NCBI GenBank assembly: GCA_023145375.1
Contig: JAGLDY010000006.1
Coordinates: forward strand, 1-43,031
Direction of reading: 5' to 3'
Origin: Candidatus Sabulitectum sp.
GTDB taxonomy: Bacteria > Fermentibacterota > Fermentibacteria > Fermentibacterales > JCC-6
Length of the DNA: 43,031 nt
Positions 33,027-41,245 of the stretch are shown piece by piece. Numbering within the stretch: the stretch's first letter is position 1; each line of letters opens with the position of its first letter. The position numbers were made by a program, and so were the translations under genes. A model generated the notes under the pieces. The model was not told the DNA's origin. It saw only the letters and a list, made by a program, of their open reading frames with translations, and did no database searches.

Positions 33027-34253
33027 ATAACAACACTATCCTGGCAACTTGCATGGCGCTACTTGAGACGCCACCCAAAGAGAAAAAGACTTGCCTTTGC
33101 GTCTGTTGTAAGCACCGCAGGTGTTACCCTGGGCGTTGGCGCACTTGTGGTGGTAATGAGTGTTCTTGGAGGGCTTGAGGAATTCATCAGTAAAAGTGTA
33201 AAGGCGGTTGATGCGCCTGTTGCGATCCTTTCAGACAACTCGTTCCCGGTTTCAGATGATTCAACATTTATCTCCAATTTGAGTTTACTCCCCCAGGTAC
33301 ACTCTGTATCCCCCTTCATAGAGGGAGAGGCCGTTGCGAGAATGCCGTCAAGAAATATTGAGTCCGGTTGCCTGGTGCGGGGGATAACTGAAGACAGCTT
33401 TCAGGAATTCGGACTGGATACAATGCTGATCTGGGGTTCTTTCACCGGTCTAAAGGATGATGACCTTCCAGGGGCTGTACTGGGAGTGTACCTTTCAGAA
33501 GACTTCATGCACAGCACCGGTGACACCATCCTGTTCTTTCCCCCCACAGCCTTCTTCTCCAGTGGAAGAACAGGCGTTGGAAGGGCTGTGCTCACAGGCT
33601 CCATTGAGACCGGGCTTCCGGTAAATGACAGAAAGATAGTCTACCTGCCCCTGGAAACAGCTGCACGAATGTTCCTGCCCCGGGGAGGATACACAGGTCT
33701 CTTCATAAAGCCTGAAAAGGGCTTTACCCAGGAGCAGACAGTGAACGCCGTTGAAGAACTCATTCCAGATTCCATGAATGTGAGCGTTCTTACCTGGCAG
33801 CAGAGAAACCCCGCTCTTTACGCGAGCCTGAAGCTGGAAAGACTGGGCGCTTTTGCCGCCATTCTTTTAATAACCCTGGTGGCATCATTCAACATTACCG
33901 GAACCATAGCCCGAAGCGTTGTTGAAAGAAGACGGGATATCGCTGTGTTGAAAGCCATGGGAGCAAATCGAAGACTTATTCTGCGGGTATTCCTGTGGGA
34001 GGGATTGCTTGTGGGGTTTACAGGGGCCATTTCAGGGATTGCTCTGGGGTTGGCTGGCTGCTGGCTCATTACATCTACGGGCATACTGCAACTGCCTGAT
34101 GTTTACTCATTTCATGATTCTTTCCCCATGAGGATATCCTTCCCTGCAGTATTCACTGCTGGAGGTGCAGCAATAATTATCAGTCTTCTGGCAGCACTTG
34201 TTCCTGCAGCCCGCGCTTCCACCCTTGAACCTACAAAGGGCCTCAGACAGTGA
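33027..34253 (+). CDS. LolC/LolE-type ABC transporter permease (FtsX family)
   Basis: 408 residues when read from ATA 33027. The first canonical codon is TTG 33063, but it would delete WQLAWRYLR, the conserved N-terminal segment of LolC/E proteins (their ...LRYxR motif), so the ATA start is inferred. Membrane segments: VVSTAGVTLGVGALVVVMSVLGG near the N-terminus, then a large periplasmic domain (~55-270), and three C-terminal FtsX helices (AAILLITLVASFNITG..., WEGLLVGFTGAISGIALGLAG, AAIIISLLAALVPA) with the ERRRDIAVLKAMGA coupling motif between them. Role by family: extracting lipoproteins from the inner membrane with the LolD ATPase. No lolD gene is nearby. Confidence 0.85.
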   Translation: MTTLSWQLAWRYLRRHPKRKRLAFASVVSTAGVTLGVGALVVVMSVLGGLEEFISKSVKAVDAPVAILSDNSFPVSDDSTFISNLSLLPQVHSVSPFIEGEAVARMPSRNIESGCLVRGITEDSFQEFGLDTMLIWGSFTGLKDDDLPGAVLGVYLSEDFMHSTGDTILFFPPTAFFSSGRTGVGRAVLTGSIETGLPVNDRKIVYLPLETAARMFLPRGGYTGLFIKPEKGFTQEQTVNAVEELIPDSMNVSVLTWQQRNPALYASLKLERLGAFAAILLITLVASFNITGTIARSVVERRRDIAVLKAMGANRRLILRVFLWEGLLVGFTGAISGIALGLAGCWLITSTGILQLPDVYSFHDSFPMRISFPAVFTAGGAAIIISLLAALVPAARASTLEPTKGLRQ

Positions 34254-35161
34254 TTTTGTTTCTTGCAATACTGAGCTTCTCCGTTTCCCCTGCAGATTCT
34301 GCCAGAGCATTGATCTCAATTCGCACCATCCCTGATGCAGCTATCCACTACGCACAGATGGCAGCTGCTGAGGACGGGAGCTGGATGCTGGAATTTGGCC
34401 GGCTTCTTGAAACTTCAGGGCGATTTGAAGATGCTCGCAGGATCTATGGTATAGCACTGGGGAACAGCTCTTCACAGGAGACTTCCCACTGGCTGATAAA
34501 CAGAATACAGGGAGTATCTCCCATCGACACAACACTGGTTATAACAGCTTCTGTTATCAATACTGGTGATATCACCGCCTGGGGTGTTCAAGTGATCCTT
34601 CCCATGCCGGTTCCAAGCCCCCCCCTGCAGGACCTTACAATTCTACGAAATGACTTCACCTCCTCCGGAGGTCTTCTCACCGCATACATTCCCTTTCTTG
34701 CCCCGGGACATACAGTTGATCTGTCTCTGACGATAAACATATTTCAACAGCCCGGTTCAGCGAGACCTGTGACAGAATCCATAAGTGATGAGACCCTGTC
34801 CTGGATAACCGGAACCATAAGATCCATGACTGTTCCTTCCACTCTTCCGGGCCCGTGCGTACCTATGAGTGAGGAGATGGCAAGGCTTGCAGAAGAACAG
34901 GGACTGACCATGAGGGTTGAAGGCGGGCTGATCCTGGACAGAACCGGCTGTATCTTTCATGCCTGGAATGTGCTGGAAGAGCATGAAGTCAGGATCGATC
35001 CTCTCCTTTTCAAGGAAGATTCTCTGCTCTCCATAGCACACAATCCCACAGATGTAATCCCCCTCTGGGATCTGGGACCGACTGATGGTTATGAATTGAA
35101 TCTGCTCTACAAGAACCCGAACTGCAGGCTCCAGGGTTCCCTGAGTGCGGAATTGAGATAA
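34250..35161 (+). CDS. exported transglutaminase-like protein with TPR-like N-terminus
   Basis: 303 residues starting at GTG 34250, overlapping the permease stop (GTGA). Signal-like start ILFLAILSFSVSPADSA. Residues ~25-90 are helical (LEFGRLLETSGRFEDARRIY), then a beta-rich domain (~95-170; LVITASVINTGDITAWGVQV). The C-terminal third contains a compact transglutaminase-like triad: Cys203 (GPCVPMSEEMARLAEE), His237 (FHAWNVLEE) and Asp250 (IDP), with normal spacing. Such domains act as periplasmic peptidases or crosslinkers, or are inactive. Annotation of the domain is by pattern only. Its pairing with the LolC/E-type permease is unexplained. Confidence 0.6.
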   Translation: MILFLAILSFSVSPADSARALISIRTIPDAAIHYAQMAAAEDGSWMLEFGRLLETSGRFEDARRIYGIALGNSSSQETSHWLINRIQGVSPIDTTLVITASVINTGDITAWGVQVILPMPVPSPPLQDLTILRNDFTSSGGLLTAYIPFLAPGHTVDLSLTINIFQQPGSARPVTESISDETLSWITGTIRSMTVPSTLPGPCVPMSEEMARLAEEQGLTMRVEGGLILDRTGCIFHAWNVLEEHEVRIDPLLFKEDSLLSIAHNPTDVIPLWDLGPTDGYELNLLYKNPNCRLQGSLSAELR

Positions 35162-35189
35162 CCCGCAGGAAAGACCAGAGAAAGAAGAA

Positions 35190-36032
35190 ATGAAAACATA
35201 TCTTGAATGCTACCCCTGCTTTCTGAAACAAGCTCTCAGCGCAGCGAGAAGAGCCGGCGGATCAGAAGAACAACAGCTTTCCGTGATCAGAGAGACCATG
35301 AAAATTCTGGACGTGCTGGATCCCGGGGCAATCCCCCCGGAGATAGCCAGACATGTACACAGTCTGGTACGAAAGGAAATTTCCTCCGTGGACCCGTACA
35401 GAGATGCCAAGAAGCAGAGTACAGAGCAGGCCCTGGCTCTTCTGCCAGACCTCAGGGAGCTGATCGATAACTCCTCTGATCCGATGGATACTGCTATACG
35501 ACTGGCAATAGCAGGAAACATCATGGATCTTGGTGTAATGGAAGACTTCGGCGATCTGCAGGAGACAATTAACCGCGTCCTCAAGCAGCCATTCGCCATA
35601 GACCACACGAAAGAACTGATATCTCTTCTTGAAACAGCTGACCACCTGCTGTACCTGGGAGATAACACCGGTGAGACCGTATTCGACAGAGCACTTATTG
35701 AAAGAATAAGTATCCCTGTTACCTATGCGGTAAAAGGCTCACCTGTACTCAATGATGCCACTGAGCAGGATGCAATTGAAGCCGGCTTGCACCTGGTGGC
35801 AGCATTACTGTCCAATGGAAGTGACGCACCGGGCACTCTTCTTGAGCTGTGTTCAGGTGAATTCAAAGAAGCCTATGCTAAAGCACCACTGGTTATAGCC
35901 AAAGGTCAGGGCAACTACGAATCCCTCAGCAATGCCGGGGAAAAAGTATTCTGCCTGCTTCAGGTGAAGTGCCCTGTAATTGGGGAAGATATCGGGGCAC
36001 CTGCAGGTAGTATCATCTGCCGCCGATCTTAG
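35190..36032 (+). CDS. DUF89 damage-control phosphatase family protein
   Basis: 280 residues. It opens with a Cys pair MKTYLECYPC (C7, C10) and has the family's metal and catalytic signatures GNIMDLG, LGDNTGETVFDR, VKGSPVLNDATEQDA and IAKGQGNYESL, as in the ARMT1-like/DUF89 fold whose members hydrolyse damaged phosphometabolites with Mn, Co or Ni. Short prokaryotic subfamily length. Cytosolic. ATG follows AGAAAGAAG, 28 nt after the transglutaminase-like gene; convergent with thiL. Actual substrate unknown. Confidence 0.88.
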   Translation: MKTYLECYPCFLKQALSAARRAGGSEEQQLSVIRETMKILDVLDPGAIPPEIARHVHSLVRKEISSVDPYRDAKKQSTEQALALLPDLRELIDNSSDPMDTAIRLAIAGNIMDLGVMEDFGDLQETINRVLKQPFAIDHTKELISLLETADHLLYLGDNTGETVFDRALIERISIPVTYAVKGSPVLNDATEQDAIEAGLHLVAALLSNGSDAPGTLLELCSGEFKEAYAKAPLVIAKGQGNYESLSNAGEKVFCLLQVKCPVIGEDIGAPAGSIICRRS

Positions 36033-36058
36033 TGTAAATGTATGGAAACTGTACAAAT

Positions 36059-36979
36059 TCAGGAGAAGTGATCGTACCCCTGAGAACCGGTCTGGATCTG
36101 TTTGCCGCAGTTTGTAAGAACAAACCCCTTTCCGTAACCTGCAATACCCACATTGTGAAAACCATCACCAGGTGGTGAAGCCCCGGCAGGTAGAGCGAAG
36201 AGCAGTTCGAAATCCTCTCCGGCGCTGCATGCAGCAACAGTATCGCCCTTCGCGTAGGGTACAATGGGCACTTTTTCAAGCTCTACGGTGATCCCCACAC
36301 CACTTTCCCTGACAAGATGCTCACATTCTGAAAAAAGGCCGTCAGAGATATCAATGACTGCTTCTGCTCCACAGTTTCTCAGAATAGGTACAACGTCAAA
36401 CCTTGCTTTCGGAGCAAGAAAAAGCTCAGTCTGCTCTTTCTCTATAACAGTGAGTTCTTCATATCTGCCGGTTTCGAGCAGCTCAGGTGAGTTCAGCGAT
36501 CTGCCCAGAGGGCCACTGACCCAGATTGTATCGCCAGGTTCCACCGCGCTACGAAGGAATGGTTTCTTCGTACCGCACTCTCCAATAACTGTCAGCGTTA
36601 CTCCGAAAACATCTCCCCTGATGGTCTCTCCACCCACCACAGGGCAGTCGCTTCTTGAGGTAAGACCCCTGTAAAATTCCATCAGCCAGTCAAGCTCCAT
36701 TTCAGGGGGTAGCATCACAGCGGAGACCACACTTACCGGTTCTCCTCCCATGGCTGCAATATCCGAAAGAGTGGCTTCCAGCAAACGCACTGCAAGTTTG
36801 TCGGGAGTGGTCCACCACCGCTGAAAATGTGTTCCCTCAAAGAAGGAATCCGTAGAAACAAGCGGAGTTGTCAGAGAAGAAAGAACTGCAGCATCATCCC
36901 CGGCTGAAGCCATGGGGAATCTATCTCTGATAGCTCTTATGAATCCGTGTTCGCCTATATCACGCAGGTATCTCTTCAT
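36059..36979 (-). CDS. thiL: thiamine-monophosphate kinase
   Basis: Phosphorylates thiamine monophosphate to thiamine diphosphate with ATP. 306 residues of the ATP-grasp-unrelated PurM-like fold: N-terminal SAGDDAAVL (25-33), STDSFFEGTHFQRWW, LSDIAAMGGEPV, VVGGETIRGD (canonical GGDT reads GGET), VIDISDGLFSE and the C-terminal CSAGEDFELLFALP. ATG overlaps the MTAP gene stop by 4 nt (ATGA). No other thiamine gene is nearby. Confidence 0.93.
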   Translation of the reverse strand: MKRYLRDIGEHGFIRAIRDRFPMASAGDDAAVLSSLTTPLVSTDSFFEGTHFQRWWTTPDKLAVRLLEATLSDIAAMGGEPVSVVSAVMLPPEMELDWLMEFYRGLTSRSDCPVVGGETIRGDVFGVTLTVIGECGTKKPFLRSAVEPGDTIWVSGPLGRSLNSPELLETGRYEELTVIEKEQTELFLAPKARFDVVPILRNCGAEAVIDISDGLFSECEHLVRESGVGITVELEKVPIVPYAKGDTVAACSAGEDFELLFALPAGASPPGDGFHNVGIAGYGKGFVLTNCGKQIQTGSQGYDHFS

Positions 36980-37830
36980 CGTCTGAGAACCACTTCGAGC
37001 TGTGCGAGTTTTACTGCTGGAGATGCGTCAGGAGAAGTCATAACGCCTATTGGAGAGTTACAGCTGCAGGTTCTTTGTTCACCTTCAGCAAGAAGAAGAA
37101 GAGCTTCACTGAGCACCCTGCCTGCCATTATCACATTATCCCTGACCACTTCCATTACCAGTTCCACTGTAACATCCTCTTCGGATCGATGCCAGCAGTC
37201 GTAGTCGGTACTCATTGCAAGAGTCCCGTAACAGATCCCCGCCTCCCTTGCAAGTTTAGCCTCCGGCAGGGTTGTCATTCCGATTATGTCCCACCCCTGG
37301 GCTCTGTAGAATTCACTTTCTGCCCTGGAGCTGAAAGCAGGCCCTTCCATCACAACCATTGTTCCTCCATCATGAACAACGGCACCGGCTTTCCGTGCAG
37401 CTTTTACAAGAAGACTTCTGAGTTCACCGCAGTACGGGTCTCCGAAAGGAGCATGTCCCACCACGCCGTCGCCGAAGAAAGAATCCTTTCTAAGCCCTTT
37501 TGTGCGGTCAAACAGTTGATCCGGTACCACAAAATGCCTGGGTTCTATTTCTTCACGAAGACTGCCAACGGCATTGAAACTGATAAGAGTATCGACCCCG
37601 GCACTTTTAAGAGCATAGATGTTGGCTGCGTACGGCACTTCCGAAGGGGTGTAGATATGCCCCTTCCCATGCCTGGGAATAAAAGCCAGGTCAAGACCGT
37701 GAAGGCTGCCGAATGTTATCTCTGCAGAGGGATCCCCAAAGGGCGTTTCCACTTTTTCACTGCGAATTATATCAACTCCCGGAATGGAGTACACACCGCT
37801 TCCACCTATGATCCCAACTTTACAAGACAT
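36976..37830 (-). CDS. S-methyl-5'-thioadenosine phosphorylase
   Basis: Phosphorolysis of methylthioadenosine to adenine and 5-methylthioribose-1-phosphate (methionine salvage). 284 residues from ATG 37830 (MSCKVGIIGGSG), behind GAAAGG; a further start 72 nt upstream has no support. Motifs: IIGGSGVYS (phosphate site), PRHGKGH, NAVGSL, VVMEGPAFSSRAESE, GMTTLPEAKLAREAGICY and the MTAP-type STDYDCW that separates it from plain purine nucleoside phosphorylases. The C-terminus is ~20 residues longer than common (SCNSPIGVM...VVLRR). Operon with thiL. Confidence 0.92.
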   Translation of the reverse strand: MSCKVGIIGGSGVYSIPGVDIIRSEKVETPFGDPSAEITFGSLHGLDLAFIPRHGKGHIYTPSEVPYAANIYALKSAGVDTLISFNAVGSLREEIEPRHFVVPDQLFDRTKGLRKDSFFGDGVVGHAPFGDPYCGELRSLLVKAARKAGAVVHDGGTMVVMEGPAFSSRAESEFYRAQGWDIIGMTTLPEAKLAREAGICYGTLAMSTDYDCWHRSEEDVTVELVMEVVRDNVIMAGRVLSEALLLLAEGEQRTCSCNSPIGVMTSPDASPAVKLAQLEVVLRR

Positions 37831-37893
37831 GGTTTTCCTTTCAGATTGAAGACTGATGTCAATCATACATAAGAGCAGCGGCCTAAGGAAACC

Positions 37894-37922
37894 TTGCTTC
37901 AATCATCGATGTGCTGTAAATT
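37894..37922 (+). promoter_or_regulatory. possible promoter of the cyclase-AAA-TPR gene
   Basis: TTGCTT (37894-37899), 17 nt, TAAATT (37917-37922), in the 125-nt gap divergent from the MTAP gene. Both hexamers match the consensus only moderately. Confidence 0.3.
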
Positions 37923-37955
37923 CATCTTCGAATCTTATGAAAGGAGTTATCCTTC

Positions 37956-40900
37956 TTGGAAAAGGAATCATTGATCTCGTCATCTGAGATAGCAGATATT
38001 CTCGAGGAAGGTCTGGCCAGATATTCCGATAAAACAGGACTGCTGTCGGGAACCACCAGAAAGCTGATGGAGGGAGAAAGAAGGAAGGTTGCCATTCTTT
38101 TTCTTGATCTGGCGGGATTTACCAGTCTAAGCCAGTCTCTGGATCATGAAGTTTTACACAATATCATGAATCGCCTGCTGGGCTTTCTCTCTTCAGTTGT
38201 GGAATCTTTCGGCGGGTATGTAGACAAGTTTGAAGGTGACAGTATCATGGCCCTGTTCGGTGCAAAACACTCTGCAGAGAATGACAGCGCCAGAGCAGTC
38301 AGTTGTGCCCTTCGAATGCAGGATATCATGGATGAAGTAGGTCCAGTACTCCCGGGACGCAAAGGTGTCTCCGCCCGAATAGGCGTGAACTACGGTTCAG
38401 TAACTGTTGCACCTGATCCCTCAGGCCATCTCACAGCAACTGGTATCGCAGTAAGCCTGGCCTCTCGTATAGAGTCAATGGCAATGCCGGGTACTATTCT
38501 TGTGACCGAAGAGGTAAAAAAGGAATGCGGCGATCTTTTCAGATACAGTGAACACGGTGAATCCCATGTCCGGGGGCTGAGCCAGCCTGTTTCTCTCTTT
38601 ATTCCTCTGGGACCTGGAGTAGTGCAGCAGGAGCGGTGGCAGAGAGCGGGAAGATTGTCTGCTTCTCCAATGGTGAACAGAGTAGAGGAGAAAAATACAC
38701 TGGATTCTACTCTGCAGAGATCTTTCAGAACTGGAAAGAGCACTCTCCTGAGGATCACCGGGGAGGCAGGTATGGGGAAGTCGAGACTTCTTCACGAATT
38801 CTTAGGGAAGAACTCCGAACTTACAGTTCTTCACGGGCACACCAGATCTTATGGGCAACCCTCTTTCTGGATATGGCGTAACCTTCTCCGGAGCTACCTC
38901 AACATTCAAAATGAAAAACCTTCAGGGGTTCTTGAAAAAGTAAGAGAATTTGTTGAGCTCTGCACTGACACTGCTCTGAAGGCGAAGCTTGTCACCGTTT
39001 CACAGCAAGTGGCCGATCTTCTCTCTTTAACAGAGACCGGGTCATCATCTGAATCAAGCGAGTTAAGTGAGATAGGCTCAGTAGCATTTAAGCTTATGCT
39101 GGATGCAGTGAGTTCCAGAGGGGCTGTGATAGTTGCACTTGAGGACATTCACTGGATAGATGAACCTTCTGTAAAGGTACTGCGACTCTTCCTGGAATCC
39201 GGGCGCAGTTACAATCCTGCTATGGTGGTAACCACAGAAAGACCTTCCGCAGAGCCTCTCGGGATAAGAGAAAATGACTGGACGGTGATCAACCTTGAAC
39301 CACTTGGTGAAAATGAGATATTCTCAATAACAGGCTATATCCTCTCCGATGACTACAAGAACGGGTCTATTGACACTGAGCTTAGAGATCTGATCTCAAG
39401 AGGTGCAAAAGGAAATCCCTTCTACACCGAAGAGCTGATACTGGGATTAATTGAATCCGGTGGCGTCATATCCAACGAAGATCAACAGTGGGGTCTGGCA
39501 TTAAAGGCAGATCATTTCCACATCCCCTCCTCTGTTGAATCGCTGATCCAGACAAGAATTGACAAACTTCCCCGCAACGAGAGGAAAATGCTTCAACTGG
39601 CTTCAGTCATTGGGCCGGATCTGAAGATACCTGTGCTGGATTCCCTTTGTACGGAATTCGGGCTCAATTCAGATTCTACTACCAGTTCCGGGATGATCCT
39701 GAAAACTCTTGCAGGGAAAGGCTTCCTCACAGAATCAGAAGATGATTCTGTTTCCTTCAGACACGATCTGGTACGAATCTCAGTATACAACACCCTGCTC
39801 AAACACAACAGAAGGATAATACACCGCTTTGCCGCTGAAGCTCTTGAACGCATCTATCCCCACGAGACCTCTGTGCTGGCTCCAACCATTTTCACCCATT
39901 GGAGACAGAGTGGTGATGAGGCAAAAACTCTGGAATGGGCACAAAAAGCTATGAAGACTGCAGGCAATAATGATCAGAAAGGGAAGGTTCTTGATCTTGC
40001 AGAAATCATCCTCGACATCGCAGAGGACCCCGGCGGGAACGATAAGAACATGTGGCTTGCCCGGGCCAATGCCCTTCTGGCAAAACAGGCTGTTCTTGCA
40101 ACGGAAGGCAGGAGCAAGGAATCACTGAAAATAATTGGATGCGTCCTTGAGGATGCGGTCATGTGGGATCATACTTCGATTGAAGCAAGTGCTCTCAGGC
40201 AGAAATGCATCCTGCTTGATGAAATCGGAGAAAGGGATGGACTGGAAGACCTGTTTCTGCTTGCTATCCACAAGGCGGAATTTGCAAAAGATGAAATCCT
40301 GCTAGCGAGCATTTACAGCAGCTTTGCCAACTATCTCTCTGATACAGCAAGGGTTGCAGAAACTCTTGAGTACTATGAGAAAGCTCTTGCTATCTTCACA
40401 AAGTATGATGACAAAACACTGATTGCTGCTGCTCATTCCAACATGGGGAATCTCATGGGCAGGAATGACAGATTAACCGAAGCCGACTACCACTGCAGGT
40501 GCTCCATGGAGATCAGCAGGAAGCTGAACCGCAGATCAACTCTCGCGTATTCACTGAACACCTATGCCATCAATAAAGCCATGCAGGGAGATCTAAATGA
40601 GGCCAGGAAGCTATTCGAGGAAGCCCTGGAGTACCAGATAGATTTGGGAGTTAAGGCACTGCAGGCCAGTATTCTCAGCAATCTTGGTATCCTTGCAAGA
40701 ATGCTGAATGAACTGGAACAATCTTTAAGCTGCTATTCAAGATCCTTAAAACTAGTCAGGGAGACTGGCAGCAAACACACAGAAGCCATAACTCTGCTAA
40801 ACATGGGAAACCTCTACAGGCAGATGGGAGAATTTGATAAGGCATTGAACTCCTGCAGAGAATCCAGAAAGATCACCATTCAAATAGGCAATGTCAGAAG

Positions 40901-41099
40901 TCAATGTCATTCCCTCAGCATTGAAGGTATGGTTGAACTGGAGAGAGGCGACAATGCATCTGCCATGAAGCTGTATAAAAAAGCGGTGGCAATAATTGAG
41001 GATGCTGGTCTGAATCCGGGAATTATTGAAGATTTTGATGACCTGGTCACCATGCTCCGATCAAAGAGAATCTCCCACAAACTACCTTCCACCTGGTAG
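37956..41099 (+). CDS. class III nucleotide cyclase-like - AAA ATPase - TPR signalling protein
   Basis: 1047 residues from TTG 37956, with AAGGAG 9 nt upstream. Domain 1 (~40-215): class III cyclase with both metal Asp residues, D51 (FLDLAGFTSLS) and D95 (KFEGDSIMALFG, with the adenine-contact Lys91); but the usual GDAVNLAAR reads GIAVSLASR, so the second purine-specifying position is Ile164 and the transition-state Asn is Ser167, while Arg171 is kept. Domain 2 (~235-500): AAA_16-type ATPase with Walker A GEAGMGKS (269-276) and Walker B VIVALED (391-397). Domain 3 (~640-1030): TPR repeats. Cytosolic sensor-type protein; ligand unknown. Its cyclase activity is doubtful given the substitutions. 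Confidence 0.85.
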   Translation: MEKESLISSSEIADILEEGLARYSDKTGLLSGTTRKLMEGERRKVAILFLDLAGFTSLSQSLDHEVLHNIMNRLLGFLSSVVESFGGYVDKFEGDSIMALFGAKHSAENDSARAVSCALRMQDIMDEVGPVLPGRKGVSARIGVNYGSVTVAPDPSGHLTATGIAVSLASRIESMAMPGTILVTEEVKKECGDLFRYSEHGESHVRGLSQPVSLFIPLGPGVVQQERWQRAGRLSASPMVNRVEEKNTLDSTLQRSFRTGKSTLLRITGEAGMGKSRLLHEFLGKNSELTVLHGHTRSYGQPSFWIWRNLLRSYLNIQNEKPSGVLEKVREFVELCTDTALKAKLVTVSQQVADLLSLTETGSSSESSELSEIGSVAFKLMLDAVSSRGAVIVALEDIHWIDEPSVKVLRLFLESGRSYNPAMVVTTERPSAEPLGIRENDWTVINLEPLGENEIFSITGYILSDDYKNGSIDTELRDLISRGAKGNPFYTEELILGLIESGGVISNEDQQWGLALKADHFHIPSSVESLIQTRIDKLPRNERKMLQLASVIGPDLKIPVLDSLCTEFGLNSDSTTSSGMILKTLAGKGFLTESEDDSVSFRHDLVRISVYNTLLKHNRRIIHRFAAEALERIYPHETSVLAPTIFTHWRQSGDEAKTLEWAQKAMKTAGNNDQKGKVLDLAEIILDIAEDPGGNDKNMWLARANALLAKQAVLATEGRSKESLKIIGCVLEDAVMWDHTSIEASALRQKCILLDEIGERDGLEDLFLLAIHKAEFAKDEILLASIYSSFANYLSDTARVAETLEYYEKALAIFTKYDDKTLIAAAHSNMGNLMGRNDRLTEADYHCRCSMEISRKLNRRSTLAYSLNTYAINKAMQGDLNEARKLFEEALEYQIDLGVKALQASILSNLGILARMLNELEQSLSCYSRSLKLVRETGSKHTEAITLLNMGNLYRQMGEFDKALNSCRESRKITIQIGNVRSQCHSLSIEGMVELERGDNASAMKLYKKAVAIIEDAGLNPGIIEDFDDLVTMLRSKRISHKLPSTW

Positions 41100-41162
41100 T
41101 AGAACCCACTAGACACGCAATTTCCTCAGTCGCAAGAGATTAGCGAATCACATTGTACGGGG

Positions 41163-41191
41163 TTGAGTTTGTGAATAATTTCACTTATACT
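41163..41191 (+). promoter_or_regulatory. promoter of the FadL-like gene
   Basis: TTGAGT (41163-41168), 17 nt, TATACT (41186-41191). The predicted start is about 50 nt before ATG 41246, which has a strong GAGGAGG ribosome site. Confidence 0.55.
41170..41185. promoter_or_regulatory. CRP-like palindrome inside the FadL promoter
   Basis: TGTGA-N6-TCACT: a near-perfect match to the CRP/Vfr-type TGTGA-N6-TCACA operator, sitting between the -35 and -10 hexamers, a position expected for repression. The centre is AATAAT-like. Confidence 0.4.
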
Positions 41192-41245
41192 CGCTTGTGT
41201 ATTTCGTAACTAATGATTGTGTCTTAAACAAAAAGAGGAGGAAGT

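Noticed and set aside
34250-35161. Assignment as a plain TPR protein
   Set aside because: Only one or two helical repeats are visible; the Cys-His-Asp pattern at the C-terminus fits a transglutaminase-like domain better.
37075-37872. 265-residue reading frame antisense to the MTAP gene
   Set aside because: It lies fully on the opposite strand of a clear MTAP gene, is Cys/His/Ser-rich without motifs, and has no ribosome site; it is a shadow frame.
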